Numbered from the stretch's first letter, positions 1 to 6,418 are shown. The stretch: DNA of 11,896 nt from an uncultured Anaerolineales bacterium (GCA_937952305.1 CALFZO010000161.1:1-11896); one strand, 5' to 3'. Notes: generated by a model from the letters alone, not told the origin. Numbers and translations: made by a program.

Positions 1-122
1 TCCAGCCACTGGCGGTCCCGCATCGCGTCGGCGAGATGCGCTCGGATGGTGTTTTGATCGAAGGCGCCGTTCGGGATGGAGACTGTGAGCGTGGCAGTCA
101 GGGTGATGGTTTGACCGGCCAT
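1..122 (-). CDS. Unknown protein, N-terminal part, cut by window edge
   Basis: An ATG at 122 on the minus strand opens a frame with no stop to position 1 (40 codons plus two bases). The translation begins MAGQTITLTATLTVSIPNG and later has RAHLADAMRDRQW. The start overlaps the stop of the preceding gene by one base in a TGATG arrangement, the usual sign of translational coupling. I see no strong Shine-Dalgarno sequence, which fits coupling. The alternating polar and hydrophobic start suggests beta strands. No family is recognised and the C-terminus lies outside the window, so the function is unknown. Confidence 0.6.
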   Translation of the reverse strand, partial: MAGQTITLTATLTVSIPNGAFDQNTIRAHLADAMRDRQWL

Positions 123-607
123 CAGGCGTTGGCCTTGAGCAGGGCCTGGAGCTCGGCGACCGCGGCGGCCGGCGCGAGCCGGCCAGCCAGCACCTGGTGG
201 ACGATGCGGGCCGGGGCATCCAGGGCCAGGTCATCGGCCGGGACGGCGGCCGCGAGGGCGGCCACGGCCTGGCGGACGGCCTGGACGTTGGCGTCCGCGA
301 AGGCCTCCCAGGACGGGAAGGCCTCCAGGTCCGTGTGGAGCGCCAGGGGCGTGATCCAGTCGCCCAGGCGGGCAACCCGGCCGGCCGCCGGGCAGGCGCA
401 GGTCAGCTTCAGGTAGCCGATGTGGCCGGCCCATGCGTCCAGGAGGGACGGGCTGGTGAACGAGACGGGCCAGGGGGTGATGCCGTGGGCGGGCAGGCCG
501 CAGCGGAAGCAGGTGTAGGCCGGCCCCGCCTGCAGGGGCACGACCAGATGGGCCGCGTCGGAGCCCGTCTGTGGGAGGGCAGTGCGCGGCAGCGTGGTGG
601 ACAGCAT
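122..607 (-). CDS. Unknown protein with two Cys pairs
   Basis: This gene encodes 161 residues that I do not recognise. An N-terminal CFRCG pair near residues 33-36 and a CAC pair near 70-72 could bind zinc, though this is only inference. The C-terminal half is Ala-rich and probably helical. The start at 607 has a GGAG seven bases upstream inside the shared word ACACGGAG, which supports it. The gene lies downstream of a 16-bp hairpin at 626-663 and is coupled to the next gene leftward by a TGATG overlap. An overlapping plus-strand frame (197-649) is low-complexity Gly/Arg sequence and looks like a shadow. Confidence 0.72.
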   Translation of the reverse strand: MLSTTLPRTALPQTGSDAAHLVVPLQAGPAYTCFRCGLPAHGITPWPVSFTSPSLLDAWAGHIGYLKLTCACPAAGRVARLGDWITPLALHTDLEAFPSWEAFADANVQAVRQAVAALAAAVPADDLALDAPARIVHQVLAGRLAPAAAVAELQALLKANA

Positions 608-625
608 AGGGGGACTCCGTGTGAA

Positions 626-663
626 GGCGGCGGGCCGGTTCAGAGATGAGCCGGCCCGCCGCC
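626..663. other. Perfect GC-rich stem-loop in gene gap
   Basis: GGCGGCGGGCCGG at 626-638 pairs exactly with 651-663. Three more pairs (one G-U in plus-strand RNA) bring the stem to 16 bp with loop AGAGAT. It fills most of the gap between the genes starting at 1012 and 607. No T-run follows on either strand, so it does not look like a standard terminator. It may stabilise or process the mRNA. Confidence 0.75.
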
Positions 664-694
664 TGCGTGTTGATTGTGTGATGGGGTTGAAAGG

Positions 695-1012
695 CTACTC
701 GTCGTCTTCGGGCGGGAAGACCTTGTCCCAGCCGGCGGGCGAGAAGCCCGAGATCAGGAACTCGCGGTCGCTTTCCGAGAGATAGGGGAAGGCCTCTTCG
801 GCATACGCCTGCATGGCCTGCCAGGACTCAAGGTCCGCGCGGCGGACCAAGACCGAGAACTCCGTATCCGTGATCAGGCAGCGGCCGGCGACCGTGACCC
901 ACTCCGGTTCGGCGGCCGGCCGCACCTGGAAGCCGGCGGGTAGCTCCCGCCGGCCGGTGGCCGCGCGGCGCTGAAGGGCGGCGACGGCGTCCGTGAACGA
1001 AACGTTGGGCAT
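695..1012 (-). CDS. Small acidic unknown protein
   Basis: This gene encodes 105 residues that I do not recognise. The N-terminus (VSFTDAVAALQRRAATG) looks helical, a short strand-rich middle follows (GRCLITDTEFSVLV), and the C-terminus is acidic (FPPEDDE). No membrane segment or metal-binding motif is visible. Only a weak GGA lies upstream of the ATG. The reading frame is consistent with the codon bias of its neighbours, and it sits in the same leftward array between a DUF6166-like gene and the Cys-pair protein. The evidence for coding is frame length, position and direction only. Confidence 0.65.
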   Translation of the reverse strand: MPNVSFTDAVAALQRRAATGRRELPAGFQVRPAAEPEWVTVAGRCLITDTEFSVLVRRADLESWQAMQAYAEEAFPYLSESDREFLISGFSPAGWDKVFPPEDDE

Positions 1013-1033
1013 GGTGGTTCCATGTGAGTGGTG

Positions 1034-1723
1034 TTATTCGAAGCGGCCAGCCAGGTCGGGCAGGTACAGCTCGCCCTCGGCCCAGCCGCACACCCGCCCC
1101 CCGAACGGGGGGTCGGTGGTTTCCATTGCCTGGCGGCCGCCAGGGACGCGGCCCAGGACGATGAAGCGGTCCGGGCGCTGACTCGTCAGCTCGACGGCGT
1201 ACACCTCGCCGGTGTCCACGATGAAGGACACGCGCCAGCGGGGGTGACTGCGGTGCGCGTCCAGCGTCCACCAGCAGCCGTAGTCCACTTCCGGGCTGCG
1301 GGCGCGAGCCGGCGCGGCGATCCAGGCCTGAAAGCCGGTCTGGATCTCCAGGCCATCGCGCTGCCGGCCGTCCGGTTGCTCGGCCAGCCAGGCGGCGATC
1401 GTATCGCCGGTTAGCGTGAAGCCGGCGTGCGGCGCCGTTGCCAGAAACGCGAACTTGAAGCGCTGGTAGAGCGGCCGGTCCGGCTCGTAGCCGAGATAGT
1501 CCGTGAGGATCGACAGGGCCGTGGTCGCCGGGCCTGAGCCGGCGTAGCCCCACTCGAAGGAGTTGGCGTGGCGCACGATGAGGGGGAGTGGCCGGGGCTG
1601 GCCGTCGTCTTCGACGACCACAACCCGACAGCTCTCCGGGCAAACGCCCATGGCGGCGGCCTCGAGCAAAGCGCCAGGCGCTTCGCCATCGTCCGCCGGC
1701 CGTTGGCCGATGTAGGTCTTCAT
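1034..1723 (-). CDS. DUF6166-like protein
   Basis: This gene encodes 229 residues. Residues around 54-78 contain FEWGYAGSGPATTALSILTD, which matches my memory of the short DUF6166 signature (F-x-WGY-x-GSGPA-x2-LAL). The function of that family is not known to me. The C-terminal half is a separate Trp-rich segment (CWWTLDAHRSHPRW, then VSFIVDTGEVYAVEL) that looks like a beta-rich domain. The start at 1723 has AAGGAAGA about ten bases upstream. It follows radC in the leftward array after a gap of 32 bp, so it is probably cotranscribed with it. Genes of this sort recur on mobile elements, which is recall and not something shown here. Confidence 0.72.
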   Translation of the reverse strand: MKTYIGQRPADDGEAPGALLEAAAMGVCPESCRVVVVEDDGQPRPLPLIVRHANSFEWGYAGSGPATTALSILTDYLGYEPDRPLYQRFKFAFLATAPHAGFTLTGDTIAAWLAEQPDGRQRDGLEIQTGFQAWIAAPARARSPEVDYGCWWTLDAHRSHPRWRVSFIVDTGEVYAVELTSQRPDRFIVLGRVPGGRQAMETTDPPFGGRVCGWAEGELYLPDLAGRFE

Positions 1724-1755
1724 AGGTAGTTGTCTTCCTTGTGAGGGGCGTGTGT

Positions 1756-2457
1756 TCAGAAACCCAACCCGCGCTCTTTCAAGGACACGAAGCGGCCATG
1801 ACCCCAGATGAGGTGGTCAAGCAGTTCAATGTCCAGGAGCTTGCCGGCCTCGGCGATGGCGCGGGTGACCGCGACATCTTCGGGACTGGGGGATGGGTCG
1901 CCGGAGGGGTGCGAATGCGCCACGATGATGGCGGCGGCATTGGCCTTGACCGCGTGGCGGAAGATCTCGCCGACGCGGATCAGGGACGTGTTGAGTGAGC
2001 CGTGGTAGACCTCGATCGGGTCGCCGAGGACGCCGTTGCGGGTGTTGAGCAGGAGCACGTACAGGTACTCCTGCTCGCGGTGCTCCAGCCGCGCCTGGAA
2101 GAGCGCGGCCGCCTCCGCCGGCGACTTGATGACGGGCCGGTCGCCGTCTGGGGCCTGAGCGCGCCGGCCCAACTCGAAGGCCGAGCACAGGCGCGCCGCG
2201 GCCACGTCGCCAATGCCGGCGATGGACGCCAGGTCGGCGGCGCTGGCCCGGGCGAGCGCGCGGGCGGAACCGAACTGCGCGATCAGGCGCTGGGCGGTCT
2301 CCAGTTGGCCCGGCCCGCCGATCAGGGCGGCGGCCAACTCGACCAGACTGCAGGCCGCGCTGTCCATCTGGACCCGGTAGGCCGGCCGCTCGCGGAGCGG
2401 CAGCGCGCCGGCAGAACGCAGTGGCGGTTCAGACGGAAGGGTCGGCTGGCCGTTCAT
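1756..2457 (-). CDS. radC: RadC-family JAMM/MPN protein
   Basis: This gene encodes 233 residues. Residues 70-100 form a helix-hairpin-helix segment (ASIAGIGDVAAARLCSAFEL). Residues 110-233 form the JAB/MPN metallo-domain with all expected metal-site residues: H181-S-H183, S191 and D194 in HSHPSGDPSPSPED, with a Glu near residue 128-130 as the likely catalytic acid. RadC proteins are common on plasmids and integrative elements. Their biochemical role is unsettled, and a true repair function in E. coli was withdrawn. The start at 2457 is chosen over 2502 because GGGAGG lies six bases upstream and the ATG overlaps the stop of the preceding gene (ATGA). The N-terminal 30 residues are variable and Pro-rich. 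Confidence 0.93.
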   Translation of the reverse strand: MNGQPTLPSEPPLRSAGALPLRERPAYRVQMDSAACSLVELAAALIGGPGQLETAQRLIAQFGSARALARASAADLASIAGIGDVAAARLCSAFELGRRAQAPDGDRPVIKSPAEAAALFQARLEHREQEYLYVLLLNTRNGVLGDPIEVYHGSLNTSLIRVGEIFRHAVKANAAAIIVAHSHPSGDPSPSPEDVAVTRAIAEAGKLLDIELLDHLIWGHGRFVSLKERGLGF

Positions 2458-2924
2458 GCCTGGCCTCCCTGATGGAGCCAGCGGAACAGCAGCCGTGCCC
2501 ACATGTGGCGCCAGTAGTGTGAGCGGCCCGGGATGTCCAGGCCGGTCGGCACATCCCGACTCTCACCGGGCCCGCCCTGTGTGGCGGCGTCCAGGCAGAT
2601 CCAGCCGGCGCCGCGCGTCGGCGAGCACAGGCGCGGCTCGAACTTGACGGGCCCGCCGCAGACCGGGCAGCGCTCGGGGATCAGGCGGTGCGCGGGCAGA
2701 TCGGGCGCGCGCTGGCCGCCGGATCGCAGATAGTCCGCCACGGCCGGGACGGCCGGGCAGTCCGCGCCCAGGTCGCACAGACAGGCGCGGTTCTTGTTGA
2801 CGACGTGCATGACTCCGGGGGCGAGCGTCACCAGGTAGCAGCCGAGATGCGGCACAACCTGAGGCGGCGAGGCCGGCCGGAAGGCCGGCGCCAGGCGGGG
2901 CGCCGGGAGCGTCTTGACGGTCAT
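2454..2924 (-). CDS. Cys-rich zinc-binding protein coupled to RadC
   Basis: This gene encodes 156 residues of no recognised named family. Two Cys clusters are visible. The first is CLCDLGADC near residues 49-57, preceded by a strand-rich stretch (CYLVTLAPGVMHVVN) in a layout like a degenerate SWIM finger. The second is CPVCGG near 86-91 with later Cys residues in LCSP and WICL, a zinc-ribbon arrangement. The C-terminus is Trp- and Arg-rich and helical. The start has AAGGAG eight bases upstream. The last codons overlap the radC start by four bases, so both proteins are probably made in fixed ratio. A nucleic-acid-binding role is plausible but inferred. Confidence 0.75.
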   Translation of the reverse strand: MTVKTLPAPRLAPAFRPASPPQVVPHLGCYLVTLAPGVMHVVNKNRACLCDLGADCPAVPAVADYLRSGGQRAPDLPAHRLIPERCPVCGGPVKFEPRLCSPTRGAGWICLDAATQGGPGESRDVPTGLDIPGRSHYWRHMWARLLFRWLHQGGQA

Positions 2925-3036
2925 GGTGTGGTTCTCCTTGTGTTCGGCCCGTGTGGGGAAGCGGCCTGCGCGGCCGGCCGAGGCGGAGCGCAGGCGAAGA
3001 AAAACCGGCCACGAGGCACGGGCCGGCGAGACGGGG

Positions 3037-3075
3037 GAGCGCGTCGCCCCGCAAGGCGGGGCTTACAGCGCGCTC
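3037..3075. other. Two-part stem-loop in gene gap
   Basis: GAGCGCG at 3037-3043 pairs with 3069-3075 and encloses a second stem, GCCCCGC at 3046-3052 with 3056-3062, closed by a three-base loop. The 321-bp stretch 2925-3245 holds no convincing gene and contains this and two further hairpins. Confidence 0.6.
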
Positions 3076-3125
3076 AGCGGAAGCGTGCCGGCCGAAGCCA
3101 GGCGACGTTCACAAGGAGTGGGACG

Positions 3126-3150
3126 GCCATCCAGCAGACAGCTGGATGGC
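3126..3150. other. Perfect 10-bp stem-loop
   Basis: GCCATCCAGC at 3126-3135 pairs exactly with 3141-3150 around loop AGACA. It touches the terminator hairpin at 3151-3187 without a gap. For leftward transcripts it would be the second of two tandem hairpins. Confidence 0.7.
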
Positions 3151-3187
3151 ACGCAAAAGGCGCTGATCAAGTCAGCGCCTTTTGCGT
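3151..3187. terminator. Bidirectional intrinsic terminator
   Basis: ACGCAAAAGGCGCTGA at 3151-3166 is a perfect 16-bp inverted repeat with 3172-3187 around a five-base loop. The GC core (GGCGCTGA/TCAGCGCC) is followed by TTTT and preceded by AAAA, the classical layout of a terminator that works both ways. It lies 59 bp past the stop of the leftward gene 3246-3599 and so probably ends or dampens that transcript before the Cys-rich/radC group. Confidence 0.8.
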
Positions 3188-3245
3188 CGTAGTCTCTCAG
3201 TTATTGGAGCGACGAGTTGGCTGTGTCAGAGCGGTGGAGCGGGAC

Positions 3246-3599
3246 TCAAGGGGACTTCACGATTCCGCGATCGTCCAGGAACGCCACCGGGTCTTTGTCG
3301 CGGCCGTGCTCCCACATCAGCGAAAAGAACCAGATGCCGCTCTCGCCGATCCAGAATTCCGCCGGCGTGAAGCGCATCTTGGAGCCCTTCGGTTTAGCGC
3401 GGCTTTGAGGGGTATAGGCCGCCGGCCAACCCAGAAACTCGCCTTGCCAGGCCTTGCCGGCGGCATGCAGATGGTGCGCGAAATCGCGGACTTCCGGCAG
3501 GCTCGGGAGAACGACCGGCAGCACCGGGGGGTAGCCGGCATGAGCTGGGACTTTGGCCTTAACGGTTAGCACGCCTGCTTTGCTCCTGAGCCCAGGCAT
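3246..3599 (-). CDS. Unknown protein, 117 residues
   Basis: I do not recognise this protein. It is mixed helix and strand with conspicuous aromatic clusters (AEFWIGESGIWFFSLMWEHG near residues 81-100) and a basic middle (RAKPKGSKMRF). No membrane segment or signal peptide is clear. Two starts are possible: the ATG at 3599, which lacks a ribosome site, and a GTG at 3572 with AGGAG ten bases upstream, which would give 108 residues. Both hairpin-bearing flanks (3600-3733 and 3126-3187) isolate it, so it may be a separate transcription unit. Local GC looks somewhat lower than in the neighbouring genes. Confidence 0.6.
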   Translation of the reverse strand: MPGLRSKAGVLTVKAKVPAHAGYPPVLPVVLPSLPEVRDFAHHLHAAGKAWQGEFLGWPAAYTPQSRAKPKGSKMRFTPAEFWIGESGIWFFSLMWEHGRDKDPVAFLDDRGIVKSP

Positions 3600-3690
3600 A
3601 TAACAAGTTGCATAGCGTTGGGCGGCCTTGGGGAGATTGTATCAGGCTCAAGCTGGAGCAACGTGCGGGTCGCGATAGCGTTGGCCCGCA

Positions 3691-3729
3691 GTCGGAGGAC
3701 CGCCGACGTTGTTTCAGCGGTCCTCCGAC
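3691..3729. other. Perfect 13-bp stem-loop after a stop codon
   Basis: GTCGGAGGACCGC at 3691-3703 pairs exactly with 3717-3729 around a 13-base loop. It begins four bases beyond the stop of the leftward gene 3734-4066. No T-run follows on the minus strand. A weaker pair (TGCGGG 3664-3669 with CCCGCA 3685-3690) lies next to it. It could act as a Rho-blocking or mRNA 3' end structure. Confidence 0.7.
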
Positions 3730-3733
3730 ATCT

Positions 3734-4066
3734 TCAGTCGGCCAGAAGCGGCTCGACCCAGCGGTCTTCGTAGCCGGCTTCCAGGAAAGCGTCCGGGGCG
3801 GGAGCCGGCCAGGCCGGCGCCAGCACGCGCCGCACAGCGGCGACGGCGGCCGCGAAGGGCGCGTCCTCCAGCCCCAGGCCGACGCCCTTCTCGACGGCGC
3901 TCACCAGCTGCTCGGCGAGGTCGTGCGGCTCATCTTCCAGGCCGGCCAGCAGCTCGCGCAGGGCGTCCAGGGCCAGGGCCCGCTCCTGCTCGTCCAGCGG
4001 CAGGTCGAGGGCCTCCAGAATGGTATCCAGCGCCCGGGTATCCGGGCTGTACGTGTAGGTGGTCAT
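3734..4066 (-). CDS. Small acidic helical unknown protein
   Basis: This gene encodes 110 residues, strongly acidic and mostly helical (DTILEALDLPLDEQERALAL, then LAGLEDEPHDLAEQL). I recognise no family, and no Cys cluster or membrane segment is present. The ATG at 4066 has no good Shine-Dalgarno sequence (the bases before it are CACTCCC), and coupling to ssb is interrupted by the 13-bp hairpin at 4081-4111. An acidic partner of a DNA-binding neighbour is conceivable given the ssb gene just upstream, but that is only context. Confidence 0.68.
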   Translation of the reverse strand: MTTYTYSPDTRALDTILEALDLPLDEQERALALDALRELLAGLEDEPHDLAEQLVSAVEKGVGLGLEDAPFAAAVAAVRRVLAPAWPAPAPDAFLEAGYEDRWVEPLLAD

Positions 4067-4080
4067 GGGAGTGATGAGTA

Positions 4081-4111
4081 ACGGAGGGGCTGCGCCAGGC
4101 AGCCCCTCCGT
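4081..4111. other. Perfect 13-bp stem-loop after ssb
   Basis: ACGGAGGGGCTGC at 4081-4093 pairs exactly with 4099-4111 around loop GCCAG. It starts nine bases past the ssb stop in the leftward direction and is followed on that strand by TTACTCATC, a poor T-tract. It may be a weak terminator or a 3' stabiliser between ssb and the next gene. Confidence 0.72.
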
Positions 4112-4120
4112 CGGTTCGAG

Positions 4121-4510
4121 CTAGAACGGGATCTCCGGGCTCGGCTCGGCGGCCGGGGCGTCCTCGGCCTCGCGGCGCCGGCCGTCCAGGAACAGGACGC
4201 GGTCGGCCCACAGCGAGAGCGCGACGCCCGTGCCCCCGTCGCGGCGCTCGTACGTGCGCGGCGGGTTGAGCTTGCCCTCCACCAGGACCTTGCCGCCCTT
4301 GTTCAGATACTGCTGGCAGGCTTCGGCCGTGCTGTTGAAGGTGACGACGTCCAGCCAGAGCGTCTCGGCCTGGCCGTCTTCACCCTTGCGCGGGCCTTCG
4401 ACGGCCAGCGGGAAAGTGCACATCGGCTTGCCGCCGTTGGACGTGCGGGTCTCGGGGTCGCGGCCGAGGTGGCCGACGAAGACGCATTTCTCATACGTGT
4501 TGTTGGACAT
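4121..4510 (-). CDS. ssb: Single-stranded DNA-binding protein (SSB)
   Basis: This gene encodes 129 residues. The OB fold covers roughly residues 1-105: CVFVGHLGRDPETRTSNGGK near the N-terminus, FPLAVEG, the Trp-bearing strand ETLWLDVVTFN, LNKGGKVLVEGKL, then a final strand SLWADRVLFL. A short acidic linker ends in PSPEIPF, which matches the conserved C-terminal tip (DDDIPF in E. coli) that recruits replication and repair proteins. The protein coats single-stranded DNA in the cytoplasm. The start at 4510 is chosen over 4573 because the SSB fold begins there and ACACGGAG sits eight bases upstream. It follows the Rad52-like gene by 67 bp, a sensible pairing for strand annealing. Confidence 0.95.
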   Translation of the reverse strand: MSNNTYEKCVFVGHLGRDPETRTSNGGKPMCTFPLAVEGPRKGEDGQAETLWLDVVTFNSTAEACQQYLNKGGKVLVEGKLNPPRTYERRDGGTGVALSLWADRVLFLDGRRREAEDAPAAEPSPEIPF

Positions 4511-4577
4511 GGGAAATTCTCCGTGTGGTGGTTTGGGGTGATGCTGAGTCTCAGCCGGCAGTTGTGTGCGCATGTCC

Positions 4578-5720
4578 TCACGCCGGCTGACCGGCCGGGG
4601 CCGGCGCTTCAGCGGGCAAGGTGGGGGCGAGCGTTTCGCAGGCCTGCTTGATGGCCCGCTTCTCGTCCGTGTCCGCCGCCCACTGTGGGCTGGCCAGGTA
4701 GCGCACCAGGTCGCGGCCGTCGGCGCTCTTGACCACCTCGGCCAGGGCCTGGCCCTTGAACTCCGGGTGGGCTTTGGTGCCGAAGGTCAGGCAGACCGCG
4801 CCGGCCGGCTCGGGCGTGACCGCGGCCGGCTGGACCGGATCCTTGTGGCCGTTGGCGGGGCCTTTCGCAGTCGCGCCGGTGTGGCCATTCGGGCTGGTGG
4901 TGCCGTTGGCACCATGCCCATTCGCGCCCTTGTCTTGGCCGCCGCCGTTCGCCTTGGCGAACTGCTGGCCGGCGTTCTTGTGGTCGAGCAGTCCCTGGTA
5001 GACCGGCAGCTGCCAGCACAGCTTGGCGAAGGCCGCGCCGATGGCGTTGGTCAGCGCGCCGCGGATGGCGTACGAGCGGTTCTCGTTCGTGTTGCCGCCG
5101 GTGGCCAGGATCGGGTCGCTCAGCCGCAGCTCGCCGTCCGCGTCCAGGTAGCGGAAGTACAGCGCGAAGTGCAGCAGGTTGGCCTCGAAGGTCGTGTACT
5201 CGCCGCCGCCGTTCTTGCGGGTCTTGTCCAGGGCCACGACCTCCAGGTCGCGCGGCTCGTACTGGTAGAACCAGCCCAGCCCGGCCGGGCCGAAGAGGTC
5301 GGTGGCCTTCTCGGTCAGGTAGGACGGGTCGATGTCGGTCAGGCCCGGCGAGCCGGGGACGGGCTTGTACGCGGCCGGCGGCAGGACGGCCTTGAGGGCC
5401 TGGATAACCTCGCCCAGCGGGCGGCCGGTGAGGGTGGTCCAGGCCTGGTGGATGTTCAGGGTCATGGGGTGCTCCGAGTGGGGGACAGCCGGCGACAGCC
5501 GGATGCCCTCGATGTGCTTGCACGTCCAGCCGTTCGGCTGGCACGTCTCGGTGAAGTCCGGGCAGGTGCAGGCCCAGGCGTTGTCCTGAAGGCGGACGAT
5601 ATAGGTCCCGCCTTCGCCGTTGATGATGCGCCAGCTGTGCGCGGTGAGCGGCCGGATCGTGAACTGGCCGCGCTCGAGGGCCAGGCGCGCCTTCTGGGTG
5701 CGTTTCTCCTGTTCGGTCAT
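4578..5720 (-). CDS. SWIM zinc finger joined to Rad52-like annealing protein
   Basis: One open frame of 380 residues holds two modules. Residues 1-85 form a small SWIM finger: C51-x-C53, thirteen residues, then C67-K-H69. Residues 86-255 form a Rad52/Rad22-type single-strand annealing domain, with GLGWFYQYEP, FRYLDADGEL, and the strongly family-like GGNTNENRSYAIRGALTNAI followed by FAKLCWQLPVYQGLL. A Gly/Asn/Lys linker (about 255-300) leads to a small helical C-terminus. Such proteins anneal complementary strands and usually work with SSB, encoded next. The start at 5720 has AAGGAG four bases upstream. A second ATG at 5465 (residue 86), exactly at the module border, has its own GGAG. The frame stays open up to 6083, but that extension is low-complexity and overlaps hairpins. 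Confidence 0.88.
   Translation of the reverse strand: MTEQEKRTQKARLALERGQFTIRPLTAHSWRIINGEGGTYIVRLQDNAWACTCPDFTETCQPNGWTCKHIEGIRLSPAVPHSEHPMTLNIHQAWTTLTGRPLGEVIQALKAVLPPAAYKPVPGSPGLTDIDPSYLTEKATDLFGPAGLGWFYQYEPRDLEVVALDKTRKNGGGEYTTFEANLLHFALYFRYLDADGELRLSDPILATGGNTNENRSYAIRGALTNAIGAAFAKLCWQLPVYQGLLDHKNAGQQFAKANGGGQDKGANGHGANGTTSPNGHTGATAKGPANGHKDPVQPAAVTPEPAGAVCLTFGTKAHPEFKGQALAEVVKSADGRDLVRYLASPQWAADTDEKRAIKQACETLAPTLPAEAPAPAGQPA
5465..5475 (-). promoter_or_regulatory. Internal ribosome site and start for the Rad52 module
   Basis: On the minus strand GGAG (5475-5472) lies six bases before an ATG at 5465. This ATG is Met86 of the SWIM-Rad52 frame and sits at the junction of the two modules. 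It would give a free 295-residue Rad52-like protein from the same message. Confidence 0.55.
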
Positions 5721-5755
5721 GGAACTCCTTGCGTGTGGGTGGCCCCGTGGGTGAG

Positions 5756-5841
5756 CATCCGCGCGGCGGGCCGGCCGGCGCGGATGACAGAGAAGCCCCG
5801 GCGGTGATCGGGGCCAGCGGTGTCCGGCGCAGGGCGCCGGA
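5756..5841. other. Cluster of three stem-loops
   Basis: Three hairpins follow one another in the 230-bp gap 5721-5950: CATCCGCGC 5756-5764 with 5778-5786; GCCCCG 5795-5800 with 5809-5814; TCCGGCGC 5823-5830 with 5834-5841. No gene is convincing here. They lie between the 44-residue membrane peptide and the SWIM-Rad52 gene. Confidence 0.65.
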
Positions 5842-5898
5842 AACGGATGAATACGCGCCCGCGCAGAAACGCGGCGGCGCGGAATTCGCCAAAGGAAA

Positions 5899-5929
5899 GG
5901 GCCGGCTCGCGCAGGTGCGGGGCCGGCCC
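5899..5929 (-). terminator. Possible terminator after the 44-residue peptide gene
   Basis: GGGCCGGC at 5899-5906 pairs with 5922-5929, with an inner CGC/GCG pair. Read leftward it starts 21 bases beyond the stop at 5951, and the stem is followed by TTTCCTTT. This resembles a weak intrinsic terminator. Confidence 0.5.
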
Positions 5930-5950
5930 AGGGGGGACGTGAGGATCGAT

Positions 5951-6085
5951 CTAGCGCTGGACGTACTCGCTCAAGCGCTGGTCCAGGCGGGCCCGGGTCA
6001 GGGCGTAATGCACGACCCAGGCCGCATGCGCGAGCGGCAGTCCGACCAACGCGGCCCCCACCACGACGACGATCCACAACCACAT
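5951..6085 (-). CDS. Small single-helix membrane peptide A
   Basis: This gene encodes 44 residues. Residues 2-28 form one clear membrane helix (MWLWIVVVVGAALVGLPLA onward), followed by a charged tail ending RLSEYVQR. The start at 6085 is well supported by AGGAGG six bases upstream. It is a relative of peptide B (6220-6357): both share an AW-[VI]2-x-YAL segment and the RL-x2-YV-x-R tail, which points to tandem duplication followed by divergence. The function is unknown. Small one-helix proteins in such arrays could anchor a complex at the membrane, but nothing here proves it. Confidence 0.75.
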   Translation of the reverse strand: MWLWIVVVVGAALVGLPLAHAAWVVHYALTRARLDQRLSEYVQR

Positions 6086-6114
6086 GCCAGGCCTCCTGTG
6101 AGCGACGGGCGAAG

Positions 6115-6200
6115 CCGGCCCACCAGTGTGGGCCGGACCCTGCTGCGGAGAAGCGGGTCTTCTCCGCAGTGGGGTGGCTGAGACCTGTTTGGTCTCAGCC
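6115..6200. other. Three perfect stem-loops in a row
   Basis: CCGGCCCAC 6115-6123 pairs with 6128-6136 (loop 4). CTGCGGAGAAG 6143-6153 pairs with 6159-6169 (loop 5). GGCTGAGACC 6176-6185 pairs with 6191-6200 (loop 5). All are perfect, 9 to 11 bp, with six-base spacers. They fill the 134-bp gap between the two membrane peptide genes. None has a T-run on either strand. Confidence 0.85.
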
Positions 6201-6219
6201 CTTCGCCGCCGCTGATCAG

Positions 6220-6357
6220 TCAGGGCCGGCGCACGTAGTCGTCGAGGCGGGTGTCGATCACGCGCTGGCCGCTCAGGGCGTACGCGATGATCCAGGCGGC
6301 GCGGGCCAGCATGGCCAGCAGCGCCAGACACCCGGCCCCGACCAGGATCGTCGTCAT
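6220..6357 (-). CDS. Small single-helix membrane peptide B
   Basis: This gene encodes 45 residues: an N-terminal membrane helix (MTTILVGAGCLALLAMLARA onward), then AWIIAYALSG and a charged tail ending RLDDYVRRP. It is a paralogue of peptide A (5951-6085). The start at 6357 has GGAG eight bases upstream within ACACGGAG. An upstream ATG at 6441 in the same frame is rejected because the extension is low-complexity and runs through the hairpin at 6419-6452. The function is not known. The tail of basic and acidic residues faces the cytoplasm if the positive-inside rule holds. Confidence 0.75.
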   Translation of the reverse strand: MTTILVGAGCLALLAMLARAAWIIAYALSGQRVIDTRLDDYVRRP

Positions 6358-6418
6358 GGTGGGGTCTCCGTGTTGAAAGTGGGCGGTCGCCGCCGCCCGG
6401 CGTGTAGGGTTTGGCCGG

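Noticed and set aside
3590..3690. Integron attC-like bases (TAACAAG, GTTGGGC) and a repeated ATAGCGTTGG
   Set aside because: Only one core site fits GTTRRRY, the opposite core does not fit, and the paired layout of attC is missing.
4111..4125. GGTTCGA word resembling a tRNA T-loop
   Set aside because: No cloverleaf can be built around it and it overlaps the end of ssb.
4511..4573. Longer start for ssb
   Set aside because: The added residues do not resemble SSB, and the ribosome site is placed for the start at 4510.
5721..6083. N-terminal extension of the SWIM-Rad52 frame
   Set aside because: The sequence is Arg/Pro low-complexity, overlaps the 44-residue peptide gene and hairpins, and the ATG at 5720 has AAGGAG.
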